From Methylomagnum ishizawai (GTDB taxonomy: Bacteria > Pseudomonadota > Gammaproteobacteria > Methylococcales > Methylococcaceae), in the NCBI RefSeq assembly GCF_900155475.1, contig NZ_FXAM01000001.1, forward strand, positions 4,288,881 through 4,352,880: a DNA stretch of 64,000 bases, given 5' to 3'. This document shows positions 45,202-54,200 of the stretch, piece by piece (position 1 is the first letter of the stretch; each line of letters starts with the position of its first letter). The notes below the pieces were generated by a model. The model ran no database searches. It had not been told where the DNA came from and was given only the letters and a program-made list of their open reading frames with translations. The translations under genes were made by a program, and so were the position numbers.

Positions 45202-46376
45202 ATCCGTGTCCCGAACAAGCCTTGCTTCCATAAAGCACCAGGCAAATCCCCCTCTTCGTAGAGATTCCGCAACAACTCGCTATCGGAAGCACGGTGGACT
45301 TCGGTAAAGCCATTTCTTTTGGCGAGCCAATAGATTTCATCCAGTTTCAAGCCATTCAAAAAATCCGGGGAATGGGTGGATATGAACACTTGCCCCCCCC
45401 GTTTGGCATAAGCGCGGAATTCCTCGGCCAAGGCGGGCAGCAACTCGGGATAAAGTTGGTTTTCCGGCTCCTCGACCGCCAGCAAAGGAAAAGGCTTGGG
45501 ATCGTGCAATAACACCAGATAGGCGAACATTTTGATCGTGCCATCCGAAACATAGCGGGCGATGAAAGGGTCTTTGAACGCGCCATCCTGGAAACGCAAG
45601 ACCAAACGTCCATCTTCGGTAGGTTTGGCCTCAACCTTCTCGACCCCCGGCACCCGGCGCTTCATGGCCTCCAGAATTTGCTCAAACCTATCCTGGTGAT
45701 ATTCGTAGAGGAATTGGGCCACCTGGGCGACATTATCGCCCCGCGTGGATAAATGTTCGGAATAGCCCTCTTCGGCGCTGACCCTGGCTTCGGTTATATG
45801 GAAATCCGAGATATGCCAATTTTCAATTAAGTTACGAAACTCAGAAACCACTCGGAATTCCTTAAATTGACCTAAACCTTTAATTGCCAAAACATTAGGC
45901 TCATCCAACACATAACTTTTACGCTCTTCCTTAGCACCCGGTTTACCATATTCGGTTTCATTCGTGATCGCAACACCATGACCGCGGGAGAAATCGATAA
46001 AATGCCATGGTTTTCCATGCTGACCACGCCGAAACTTCAAAATCTCACGCTCGACCACTGGTAACCCTTTATCGTTCGCGATTGAAAGCTCATAAGTTGC
46101 AAGCCTCTTACCAGTTTCTCTAAATTTAATTGCTATAAAAATTGGCCCTGCCTCACCCCGACTGACCAATTCACGGAATCCACCCCGTTTACTTACCGCT
46201 TTGGCGATATTATGGGTCAGAGCATCCTTCAAAAAGGAAAACACATCGAACAAAGTCGTTTTGCCGGAACCATTCGGCCCCACCAAAGCGGTCAGGCGCG
46301 GCAAATCCTTAATCACCACCTGCCGGAACACCCGGTAATTGCGGATTTCAATAGCCTCGATCTGCATATTCAACAT
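45198..46376 (-). CDS. AAA (ABC/RecF-like, AAA_21) ATPase
   Basis: A 392-residue ABC-type ATPase of the OLD/RecF-like class. Walker A is GPNGSGKTT at residues 33-41, preceded by IRNYRVFRQV. The signature-like region is YVSDGTIKMFAYL, Walker B is LLAVEEPENQLYP, and the switch is VFISTHSPDFLN. There is no TOPRIM domain in the same chain; that function may come from the DUF4276 partner. The ATG at 46376 has a GGGAGAG ribosome site, whereas the longer frame would need a TTG start. It lies 17 bases after the ABC binding-protein gene, in the same transcript. Confidence 0.88.
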   Translation of the reverse strand: MLNMQIEAIEIRNYRVFRQVVIKDLPRLTALVGPNGSGKTTLFDVFSFLKDALTHNIAKAVSKRGGFRELVSRGEAGPIFIAIKFRETGKRLATYELSIANDKGLPVVEREILKFRRGQHGKPWHFIDFSRGHGVAITNETEYGKPGAKEERKSYVLDEPNVLAIKGLGQFKEFRVVSEFRNLIENWHISDFHITEARVSAEEGYSEHLSTRGDNVAQVAQFLYEYHQDRFEQILEAMKRRVPGVEKVEAKPTEDGRLVLRFQDGAFKDPFIARYVSDGTIKMFAYLVLLHDPKPFPLLAVEEPENQLYPELLPALAEEFRAYAKRGGQVFISTHSPDFLNGLKLDEIYWLAKRNGFTEVHRASDSELLRNLYEEGDLPGALWKQGLFGTRI

Positions 46377-46393
46377 AACGCTCTCCCGCAAGC

Positions 46394-48571
46394 TTATTCC
46401 TGGTTTTCCGGTGGAAAATCACAAGCCACCACCGCCCGCATCCGCCGCCGATAAACCCTATAAGCCGGCCACACCGCCAGCACCAAACCCACCGGCACCA
46501 AGGCCAAGGGCCAGTATAAAGGCCGGTTCCATTCCGCCCGCTTGTTTTCCCGCTGCGCGGCGTCGATGCGGAGATATTTCATGCCGTTATTGGCGATCAT
46601 ATTGGGCTTCCTAGCGGCCACCCAGCCATGGGATAAAGCATAGGTTTTAGGATGGAAGCCAAAAACCCAAGGCGAATCCCGTCGCAAAATCTCCTGCATC
46701 TCCTGGATCAAAGCATACCGCTCCGGTCCATCATCGAGATTCCTCATCCGCTCGAATAATTTATCAAACCCGTGATTTTGATAATTGGCCGCGTTTTCCC
46801 CGCCATTGCCCACCTTGGCATTGCGGCCATAAAACAAGAACAAGAAATTCTCCGGGTCTGGATAATCCGCATTCCATCCCCAGATAAACATCTGGGCATT
46901 GCCATTGCTCATTTTTTGCTGGAACTGGTTGTAATCGGTATTGCGGATGATGAGCTGGATACCCAGCTTCTCGAATTGCTTGCGATACCAATCCAACATC
47001 GATTTATCATCCGGCCCGACCGCCCGCACGTCGAGATATAAAGCCAAAGGCTTGCCGTCAGTTCCAACCCCATTGGGATATCCGGCCTCGGACAATAATT
47101 TTTTCGCCGCCTCGATGGGCTTGCGGCGGGCGGCACCATTTTCCCAATCATAAATATAAGGATTAATGCCCGCCTCGCCTTCCACGAAGCCAAACAAGCC
47201 CGGCGGCAATGCACCTTGGGCTGGAATACCGCGACCATTCCTGAAGATGGCGATGTATTCCTCCTGGTCGATAGCGATGCTGATAGCGCGGCGTAACTTG
47301 GCCTGGGCTTCGTTCAAACCACCGACCACCGGATCGAGCATATTGAACCCAAAGAACATCGTGGAAACCTCTACCGCCGTCCGCAAGCGAATCCCCTTAT
47401 CGCGCATCTCGGGCGTAAGCTCGGCACTGCCCTGGCCGGAAAACTGGATAGCCTGGTCGAAATTATCGGAAGCCAATCCCGAGGCATCGTAATAACCTTG
47501 GAGGAACTTATTCCAGTAGGGAATGGTTTCCTTTTCCAGCACGAACACCACCCGGTCGATAAAGGGCAAGGGTTTTCCAGCATCCTGGAGATACCCCGCC
47601 GCCACGTCGTCCGGTTCGCCCGCGGCGGGGTAGAACTCGGGGTGATGATGGGGATTCTTCGTCAGTACCATGCGCCGGTTGGGATTGTTTTCGGCCAGCA
47701 TAAAAGCACCGCTGCCGACCGGATACCAATCCAGGCTGATGTTTTTTTCCGCCAAACCCGGCTGGGCATAGAAGGCGTCGGCCTCCCATGGCAAGGGCGC
47801 GAAAAACGGCATCGCCAGCCAAAACCGGAATTGCGGATATTTGCCTTGTAGGCGGATTTTCAAACGGTGTGCGTCCATCACTTCCACGCCTTCCAGCGGG
47901 AATTTCCGCAAATCCAGCCAGGCGGATTTGTCGGGCTGCGCCGCCCGCGCCGCGGCCAAGCGTTCGCCCAAATCCTTGAGGCCGACGATATAGCCCTGCA
48001 TCAGTTCGGCGATGGGCGAATGCACTTCCGGGTGGACCAAGCGCTTGATTTGGTAGGCGAAATCCTCGGCGGTGACGGGGCGGCTGGCGGTTTCGGGGAA
48101 ATCGGCCAGGGTGTGGATGTCACCCAGTTGGGCCGGCGTCAGGGCGTGGTAGCGGGGAGCGCCGGCGGGGTCGCGAGCGAAGGCCGGATGCGGCTGGAAG
48201 GCAAGGTCGGGGCGGAGGCGCAGGTCGTAGACGCTGTAGGCGATTTGGTCGTCGGGGGCGGTATCGGGCAGGGGATTGCCGGCCTGATCGAAATAACCGA
48301 CGGCGGGAAGCTCCGCCGCCGCCAGGGGTTCGAGTTGATAGGGGCGCTTGAGATAGGCGTATTGCAACGGGGGTTCGTAGACTTGGGCGATGATCTCGTA
48401 TTCGTTGCTGCTATAGGCGCGGGCCGGGTCCAGGTGTTTGGGGCGCTCCTCGAACGAGGTGTACAGGATGTTGCGGCCATGGTCTTCCGCCGGATAGGGG
48501 TTGTTGGGCGGGTGGCCGCAGGCGGCGAGGAGGCAGCTCAGGGCTAGCCAGGAGGCACGGGCGTTGGGCAT
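46394..48571 (-). CDS. ABC transporter substrate-binding lipoprotein, family 5, with C-terminal membrane helix
   Basis: A 725-residue oligopeptide-type binding protein. The lipobox LLAAC near residue 18 predicts lipid anchoring. The family-5 core is evident: RNILYTSFEERPKHLDPARA, SWYPVG-type region DWYPVGSGAFML, FGFNMLDPVVGGLNEAQAKL and IWGWNADYPDPENF. It is longer than most members, and a C-terminal membrane helix (PLYWPLALVPVGLVLAVWPA) with a basic tail follows, so it may be tethered at both ends. The matching permeases are 3.7 kb downstream beyond the ATPase-DUF4276-TPR genes. Confidence 0.9.
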   Translation of the reverse strand: MPNARASWLALSCLLAACGHPPNNPYPAEDHGRNILYTSFEERPKHLDPARAYSSNEYEIIAQVYEPPLQYAYLKRPYQLEPLAAAELPAVGYFDQAGNPLPDTAPDDQIAYSVYDLRLRPDLAFQPHPAFARDPAGAPRYHALTPAQLGDIHTLADFPETASRPVTAEDFAYQIKRLVHPEVHSPIAELMQGYIVGLKDLGERLAAARAAQPDKSAWLDLRKFPLEGVEVMDAHRLKIRLQGKYPQFRFWLAMPFFAPLPWEADAFYAQPGLAEKNISLDWYPVGSGAFMLAENNPNRRMVLTKNPHHHPEFYPAAGEPDDVAAGYLQDAGKPLPFIDRVVFVLEKETIPYWNKFLQGYYDASGLASDNFDQAIQFSGQGSAELTPEMRDKGIRLRTAVEVSTMFFGFNMLDPVVGGLNEAQAKLRRAISIAIDQEEYIAIFRNGRGIPAQGALPPGLFGFVEGEAGINPYIYDWENGAARRKPIEAAKKLLSEAGYPNGVGTDGKPLALYLDVRAVGPDDKSMLDWYRKQFEKLGIQLIIRNTDYNQFQQKMSNGNAQMFIWGWNADYPDPENFLFLFYGRNAKVGNGGENAANYQNHGFDKLFERMRNLDDGPERYALIQEMQEILRRDSPWVFGFHPKTYALSHGWVAARKPNMIANNGMKYLRIDAAQRENKRAEWNRPLYWPLALVPVGLVLAVWPAYRVYRRRMRAVVACDFPPENQE

Positions 48572-48835
48572 AGGTCCGGGGTCTTGGGTGGGCGGAGGTG
48601 GACGGGGCATTATACAAGCAAGGCGGCGAGGTCCATTGGTATAACCCTTTACTTGCGAAGGTTAAAGTTTGGCCGTAAATAACCTTGGGGGGCGGGCGGT
48701 ACCGATGGATAATGACGTATCGGTGCGCCTAGGAAATAAGACGGCTAATTGGTTACATAGCATGGTGCCGTGGTTGCTCCAAGCTGGGTGAACCCGCTTA
48801 AATTGAGATATTTTATCGGCAAATGTATCCTAATA

Positions 48836-49892
48836 GACATGTTCCCAAGCTAACCTATTGTTTTTAATGATAATTTAAAATTCCAGAGGCCAGCACCAAT
48901 ATAAATGAAGGTATCTAATAAATGTGCCAGATGGTTTCTTGAGCGATGTACTAAACTATGCAGACATTTCATCCCGCCGATGGCATGCTCAACAGCCACG
49001 CGGGTTTTAGCAAGCTTCCGATTATGTTTCTTCTGTGTTGGTGTTAATTTCGGATCAGGATTCGCTTTGGACTTCTTTGGCTTTTTATGGGGGATTTGAA
49101 TGGCCCGTGCGTGGGGATAATCATTTTTAATGCCTTGGAATCCGAGATCAACCTCGATAAGTTGCTTTTGAAACCATGGCAAGGCGGGCGGAAATTCCGT
49201 CTTAAACAGGGCATAGTCGTGGACGCTTCCCGGCACGGTGGAGCTAAGGAATAGGATTTTCTTGGCGGGGTTGGCAATCACTAGGTTATTAACGCCGTGA
49301 TGTTTTTTTTTACCGCTGTAGCGTTGCTCTTGTTGGGATTTATCCTGGGGCCTGAGGGTCGCCCGCTCCGTGCCATCAATGATGATAGTAGGTTGTTTTT
49401 CAAGGAGTCTATCCAGCGCCTCAACCGTCTTGACCGAACGTTCGGGAAGTGTTTTCAGATGGGCTAGGCTCGCTTGAAGGATGGGCAGCAGTGTTTCTAA
49501 ATGATCGAAAGCATGGCCTCCACTGAAACCAAAGAGATAGCCCAGTACGTCGTAACTGGGATAGTTTTTCAAGTAATAAAGGACAAAAAACAGCCGGTGT
49601 CCAAAGCTAGATAGATAGCCTGGGAAAGCGGGGCTAGGCGCGTCGAGCGAAGGGCCACCGTACTGGTCACGATAAGTTGATTCAAAAGACAGAAGTAAAT
49701 GCTTGAACTGATCTTTGGTAAGTCCGGTCAAGGCTTTGCAAACACGATCATTGCCGATGTCGTCAAGGCTGCTAAAGATCATTGTGGAAGCACCATTAAA
49801 AAGGATTCGTGGGGAATTGCGATTGATCTTACTCTGCGGACCTTGCAGTAACAATTATGAACAGAATATTTATGATGCCTTGGGAACATCTC
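48836..49892 (-). mobile_element. IS5-type insertion sequence, 1057 bp, with 5-bp target duplication
   Basis: Terminal inverted repeats GACATGTTCCCAAG (48836-48849) and its counterpart GAGATGTTCCCAAG (complement of 49879-49892) differ at one base. The flanks are identical: TAATA at 48831-48835 and 49893-49897. It contains one transposase gene. It sits in the region upstream of the PEP-CTERM gene. Confidence 0.9.
48850..49782 (-). CDS. IS5-type DDE transposase (DDE_Tnp_4)
   Basis: A 310-residue transposase. An N-terminal helix-turn-helix region (GLTKDQFKHLLLSFE) precedes the DDE core: PTIIIDGTERATLRP gives the first Asp, LIEVDLGFQGIKNDYPH the second, and RVAVEHAIGGMKCL the Glu. HHGVNNLVIANPAKKILF is the typical second strand. 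All catalytic residues are present and the frame is intact, so the element may be active. The ATG at 49782 is preferred to an in-frame start 24 codons upstream. More AT-rich than the host genes. Confidence 0.92.
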   Translation of the reverse strand: MIFSSLDDIGNDRVCKALTGLTKDQFKHLLLSFESTYRDQYGGPSLDAPSPAFPGYLSSFGHRLFFVLYYLKNYPSYDVLGYLFGFSGGHAFDHLETLLPILQASLAHLKTLPERSVKTVEALDRLLEKQPTIIIDGTERATLRPQDKSQQEQRYSGKKKHHGVNNLVIANPAKKILFLSSTVPGSVHDYALFKTEFPPALPWFQKQLIEVDLGFQGIKNDYPHARAIQIPHKKPKKSKANPDPKLTPTQKKHNRKLAKTRVAVEHAIGGMKCLHSLVHRSRNHLAHLLDTFIYIGAGLWNFKLSLKTIG

Positions 49893-49966
49893 TAATACCG
49901 GCGTGGGTAATGACACCTATTCGCAACAATCTCTCCCTAACGAATCCAACCCTGGAGAAAACCATC

Positions 49967-50593
49967 ATGTCCCGAATCATTCCGCGCGCCGCAGCGCTCG
50001 CCGCGGCGCGCGCCTCGTTGCTATCCGCCGGGCTTGCCGCGGCCCCCGCCGCCCAGGCCGGCGTCATCGGCGCGTCCTGGTCGAACACTTCCAGCGGCAC
50101 CCTCAATGGCGTCGCGTTCAGTTTCACCGGCGGCACCGGGTTAACCTCGGCAAACCTCTCGGGGTCGAATTACACGGGCTACGCCCTGGCATCCAGCCAG
50201 CAGGCGCTCTATTACGCCGATGGCTCCAATTGGAGCATCACCTTCGCCTCGCCGGTGACGGATTTGCTGCTTTACGAGGCGAGTTGGCGCGGCGGCCCGA
50301 CCTTCACCTTCAACCATGCCTTCACGATCCTGACCGGCAATAGCAGCGTCAGTTCGACCTCCACCACCCTGACCACCCCCGGCAGTTTCGCCACCTATAC
50401 CAATGGGATACTGCAATTCACCGGGCCGATCACCTCGCTATCGATCACGGGCGTTTCCAACGCGACCGGGGGTCTCGATGCCCTGACCTTCGGCGTACAG
50501 CAAGCGTCGGTGCCGGAACCCTCGACGCTGTTGCTGATGGGGATCGGCCTCGCCTATGGGTTCCGCCGACGGCAAGCGGTGGCTGGCACCTAA
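49967..50593 (+). CDS. PEP-CTERM sorting-domain exported protein
   Basis: A 208-residue exported protein. It begins with a signal peptide (ARASLLSAGLAAAPAAQAG) and ends with a PEP-CTERM anchor: VPEPSTLLLMGIGL then a short Arg cluster YGFRRRQ. Exosortase would cleave it at PEP and attach it to the envelope or extracellular matrix. The middle is Ser/Thr/Gly-rich beta structure. A GGAG ribosome site precedes the ATG by nine bases. It is boxed in by two insertion sequences: one 75 bases upstream, one at its stop codon. The exosortase is not in this window. Confidence 0.88.
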   Translation: MSRIIPRAAALAAARASLLSAGLAAAPAAQAGVIGASWSNTSSGTLNGVAFSFTGGTGLTSANLSGSNYTGYALASSQQALYYADGSNWSITFASPVTDLLLYEASWRGGPTFTFNHAFTILTGNSSVSSTSTTLTTPGSFATYTNGILQFTGPITSLSITGVSNATGGLDALTFGVQQASVPEPSTLLLMGIGLAYGFRRRQAVAGT

Positions 50594-50595
50594 GG

Positions 50596-51823
50596 CAGGG
50601 CAATCGCATCAAGCAAGTGTTTGAATTCCGAGGATATGTTGGCGGTACTCGTCGTTCCATCCGGCCAGCAACCGCCGGTTCTTGATGCCGGCCTTGGTGG
50701 TTTTGTCCTGGCGGAGCAGGTTGAGGGCGATGCGGCGCAGGATGGAGAAGTTCTCCGCCGAGTTGCCCTCGCGCATCCGGGCCTGGTCCTCGCCGAAGGC
50801 AATATCCAAAGACCAGTGCAGGCCATTCTCCACGCCCCAGTGTCCCCGCACGATTTCGCCCATACGGGCGGCGTCCACGCTCAGCGAACTGATGTAATAC
50901 CTCCGCTCGCGGCTGGTGGTCCCGCCCACCTCGCGGATGGCCTCGACCATGGCGAGCGTCCTGACCCCCGGCCAGTCGGCGCGGTCCACCCGTCCGTCCA
51001 CATCCTCTGCGACCACGCAGCGGCGGGTTTCGATCCGGCCATGGTCCTTCTCCACCCATTCGGCGTGGGTGTGGGGCCTGCCTTCCCAACCGTCGCGCCC
51101 GCCCTCGTCGAAGAAGCCGTCCAGGGCCGCCGCGAGGCCGGGCTGGTTGTTCTTCACGCTCAGCACGTAGTCGGCCTCCTGCCCCACGATCTTCGCGGCG
51201 ATGGCCTTCTGGCAGCCCATGGCGTCGAGGGTCACGACGCAGCCCCTGAGCAGCAGGGCGTCCAGCAACTCCGGGATGGCCGTGATCTCGTTCGACTTCT
51301 CCGCCGTCCTCACCTGCCCCAACGCCAGCCCAAGCCCATGGGCATACGCCGACACCAAGTGCAGCGCCTTCCCGCCCGCCGACTTCGACCGCTTGGCCGT
51401 CTTGCCGTCGATGGCCACTTGCAGCCCCGCCAGCGCCCCGCACACCCCGCCCATCCAGGCGATGAACCGCTCCTCGAATCCCGCCGCGTCCAGCAGCGCG
51501 AACACCCGTCCGAACGTGTCGTGCGAGGCCACCCCGTTCTCGAACGGCAGGAACCGCCGCAGCCACGGCAGCTTGGCCCGGCCCCACAACGCCACCGCCG
51601 CCCAGCCGTCCGCTCCGCTCAATACCGCGCAGACCGCCACCAGCAGCAACTCCTTCAAATCATGTCGGGATTGGCGGGTGCGCGGGTCTTCCAGGTCGGC
51701 GAAATGCTCCAGCAGCGGCTTCTTCTCGGCGGTTTCCATCGGGGCTCCTTGTCCAAGGCAAAGACCCGCCATCAACCACTTATGGCCCTATGCTGTCAAG
51801 CTTTCCTTCGTGCGATTGCCCTG
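50596..51823 (-). mobile_element. ISAs1-family insertion sequence, 1228 bp, with 10-bp target duplication
   Basis: Terminal repeats start CAGGGCAATCGCA at 50596-50608, with the same 13 bases on the complement at 51811-51823. The flanking 10-mers are identical: GCACCTAAGG at 50586-50595 and at 51824-51833. This size of duplication is normal for ISAs1 elements. The left copy contains the stop codon of the PEP-CTERM gene. Confidence 0.93.
50609..51739 (-). CDS. ISAs1-family transposase
   Basis: A 376-residue transposase. The family N-terminus is METAEKKPLLEHFADLEDPR, followed by ELLLVAVCAVLSGADGW. DDE residues are in VAIDGKTAKRSKS, VVTLDAMGCQK and HWGVENGLHWSLDIAFGEDQ. The frame is intact. The ATG at 51739 has an AGGAG ribosome site seven bases upstream and is favoured over a start 12 codons earlier. 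Base composition matches the host, suggesting a long association or a related source. Confidence 0.94.
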   Translation of the reverse strand: METAEKKPLLEHFADLEDPRTRQSRHDLKELLLVAVCAVLSGADGWAAVALWGRAKLPWLRRFLPFENGVASHDTFGRVFALLDAAGFEERFIAWMGGVCGALAGLQVAIDGKTAKRSKSAGGKALHLVSAYAHGLGLALGQVRTAEKSNEITAIPELLDALLLRGCVVTLDAMGCQKAIAAKIVGQEADYVLSVKNNQPGLAAALDGFFDEGGRDGWEGRPHTHAEWVEKDHGRIETRRCVVAEDVDGRVDRADWPGVRTLAMVEAIREVGGTTSRERRYYISSLSVDAARMGEIVRGHWGVENGLHWSLDIAFGEDQARMREGNSAENFSILRRIALNLLRQDKTTKAGIKNRRLLAGWNDEYRQHILGIQTLA

Positions 51824-52096
51824 GCACCTAAGGCCATCACCGGAACCCACCGGAACCCGTCCGGCCCGGTGGGTTCCGCTCCGCCCCGTCCTCCACTATG
51901 ACGCCCCCCCGTGAAACCACCCACCAAAACCAAAACACCACACCATCCGGTCGGCCTCCTTGAACAGCAAGCGGCCTAGGCCCGGCCATATCAATTAGGC
52001 AGGCAAATCGGTCTCCGATACCGGATGAATCCGCGCCAATAAAACCAATCACCGCCCGCAACCCAAACCGCTAGATACATCAAAGGAACCCACGCC

Positions 52097-52531
52097 ATGA
52101 CCACCCATACCTTCGACGACCACAACATCCGCTGGCAAAAACTGGGGGATTTCGAGCATTTCACATACTATCTGTTCGACGTGAATATCCCCCTCAAAAC
52201 GGTCGATTTCATCGTCAAATTCGACCCCAACCAATCCATCTTCCTGCACCGCCACCGGGCCTTGACCCATACCTTTGTACTGCAAGGCGAACACCGGCTC
52301 TATGAGCCCGATGGCGGCTTGAAAGAAGTGCGCCCTGTGGGAAGTTACACTGCCAGTCCAGCGGGCGAGCCACACCGCGAAGGCGGGGGCGCGGAAGGGG
52401 CCGTGGTCGTCTACAGTATCCGCGGCGAAGCGGGCGTTTTGTTCGAGGTACTGGACGACGACTTCAATATCGTCGGGACGCTGGGACTGGAAGATTTCGC
52501 CCAGTTGCTCGCCCAGCAAAACAGCCTGTAG
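52097..52531 (+). CDS. Cupin domain protein
   Basis: A 144-residue single-domain cupin. Cupin motif 1 is FLHRHRALTHTFVLQGEHRL, giving two His and the Glu-like position, and motif 2 is ASPAGEPHREGGG with the final His. Metal binding is therefore likely. The C-terminal helix EDFAQLLAQQ resembles that of small proteins regulating anti-sigma factors, but nothing else supports this. An AAGGA ribosome site is 10 bases before the ATG. Function unknown. Confidence 0.78.
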   Translation: MTTHTFDDHNIRWQKLGDFEHFTYYLFDVNIPLKTVDFIVKFDPNQSIFLHRHRALTHTFVLQGEHRLYEPDGGLKEVRPVGSYTASPAGEPHREGGGAEGAVVVYSIRGEAGVLFEVLDDDFNIVGTLGLEDFAQLLAQQNSL

Positions 52532-52727
52532 CCGGTAAGCCGCCGGAGTCCATCGGCAACCGCCCGGCCATGCCCCGCCCTCCGGCATCCCGCCTCCCGT
52601 TCCCCCGATTCCTGGCTATATTTTGGATTGAAGCGGCCGCTTCGAGCCCGCCCCCGGCGGGCGGCGGCCAGCCCTCGCCACCGGGCCGATCGCGGCCTTC
52701 GTCAGGCACTTACCCGCACAGGCAGCC

Positions 52728-54086
52728 ATGAGTTTCCCCCTGTTTTTCAAAAACGCCCCAGAGACGGCCAAGCAACTCATCGACGCCGCGTTGGCGATGG
52801 ACCAAGCCCGGCTGCGGAACGCCATGGCCGAACACCGGCGGGAGTCGGTGTTGTTCGCGGATACCTTGAACGCCATCGCCGACTCCGGCCACCGCCTGCT
52901 GGCCCTGGCCGACCACACCAGCGACACCGTGGCGCTGATCGCCAAGGCACAGATTTCCGGGCACGATTTCCACCAAAAGCTCCGCCAGGTCAACACGATG
53001 ACCCAGAGCCTGGCCTCGGCCATCGAGCAGATGTCCACCACCGCCGACGATATCGCCCGCAACGCCGGATTCTCATCGGAATGCGCGGGCAAAAGCCTGG
53101 ATTACTCCAACCAGGGCCGCCGGGAAATCGATGTGCTGATCGCCGAGATGAACGGCCTGACCGGCGCGGTGCGCCAGACCGGCGACGCCCTCAAGCACTT
53201 CGTCGAGGAGGTCCGCAGCATCGGCGAATTCACGGCGCGGGTCCGCAACATCGCCGAGCAAACCAACCTGCTGGCGCTCAACGCGGCCATCGAGGCGGCG
53301 CGGGCCGGGGAACATGGCCGCGGCTTCGCGGTGGTGGCCGACGAAATCCGCAAGCTCGCCAACGTCTCGGCGGAGGCCGCGCAGGAAATCGACAAGGTGG
53401 CGGCGTCGGTCGGCCAGCAATCCGGCCAGGTCATCGCCCAGGTCGAAACCACCCGCGAGCGCCTGAACGCGGGCGGGGCCACCTTGGGTCGGCTGGAATA
53501 TCTGCTGTCCGAAGTCGAGCAAGCCACCCGCGACACCAACGACCGGACCCATGGCATCGCCGTCGCCGCCGAACAGCAAAGCCAGGTCAGCCAAGCGATG
53601 GCGGGTAATATCAACCAACTCTCGGCCAGCGTCGCCCATGTCGAGGGTATTTACGACGGGATGCTCGGATCGATGGAACGGCTGGTCCAATCCAGCGCCC
53701 AGCAACTCAACCTGCTGGGACGCTGGCAAACCCCGGCCCTGCTGGTGAAGATCGCCAAGGGCGACCATAGCCTGTGGGTGGCCAAGGTCAACAAGGCGCT
53801 GATCGACGGCGGTAGCGCGCTCGACCCCAAGGAATTAACCGACCACCACACTTGCCGGCTGGGGCAATGGTACGACGGCCCAGGCCGGGAGCGCTTCGGG
53901 AACCTCGCGGAATTCCAAGCCCTGCTGCATATCCATGAACAGGTCCACGAGACCGGCCGGAGAATCGTCGCGGCGATCCATGCGGGGCGGCAGACCGAAG
54001 CGAAAGCCATGGCGATCCAGCTGGATTCCCTCTCCGAATCGGTTAAACACCAGTTGGACCGCCTGGGCGCCGCGCTCGGCGGCTAG
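52728..54086 (+). CDS. Soluble methyl-accepting chemoreceptor with zinc-binding CZB domain
   Basis: A 452-residue cytosolic chemoreceptor. There is no membrane helix. The highly conserved hairpin tip reads [20 protein letters not shown], with flanking heptad coils that couple to CheA/CheW. The C-terminal CZB domain is shown by [22 protein letters not shown] and [10 protein letters not shown], which supply three His and the Cys for zinc. CZB domains sense redox or zinc changes. The motif set is complete. No che genes are adjacent, so it works with a distant array. Confidence 0.92.
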   Translation: MSFPLFFKNAPETAKQLIDAALAMDQARLRNAMAEHRRESVLFADTLNAIADSGHRLLALADHTSDTVALIAKAQISGHDFHQKLRQVNTMTQSLASAIEQMSTTADDIARNAGFSSECAGKSLDYSNQGRREIDVLIAEMNGLTGAVRQTGDALKHFVEEVRSIGEFTARVRNIAEQTNLLALNAAIEAARAGEHGRGFAVVADEIRKLANVSAEAAQEIDKVAASVGQQSGQVIAQVETTRERLNAGGATLGRLEYLLSEVEQATRDTNDRTHGIAVAAEQQSQVSQAMAGNINQLSASVAHVEGIYDGMLGSMERLVQSSAQQLNLLGRWQTPALLVKIAKGDHSLWVAKVNKALIDGGSALDPKELTDHHTCRLGQWYDGPGRERFGNLAEFQALLHIHEQVHETGRRIVAAIHAGRQTEAKAMAIQLDSLSESVKHQLDRLGAALGG

Positions 54087-54200
54087 CCATGGCGGGGGCG
54101 CGGCCATGCCCCCGCCAACCCCCGCCCCCGTGACTGGACAGCCCTCCGGCGCTGTCGGATACTTGCGCCCCTTTCCACCCCCACACACCGGAGAAACACC

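Noticed and set aside
48600-48835. Possible riboswitch upstream of the IS5-type element
   Set aside because: I could not fold it to any known class, and the downstream gene is separated by the insertion.
49715-49966. Longer N-terminus for the PEP-CTERM protein
   Set aside because: The extension crosses the right end of the insertion sequence and lies before the signal peptide; the ATG at 49967 has a ribosome site.
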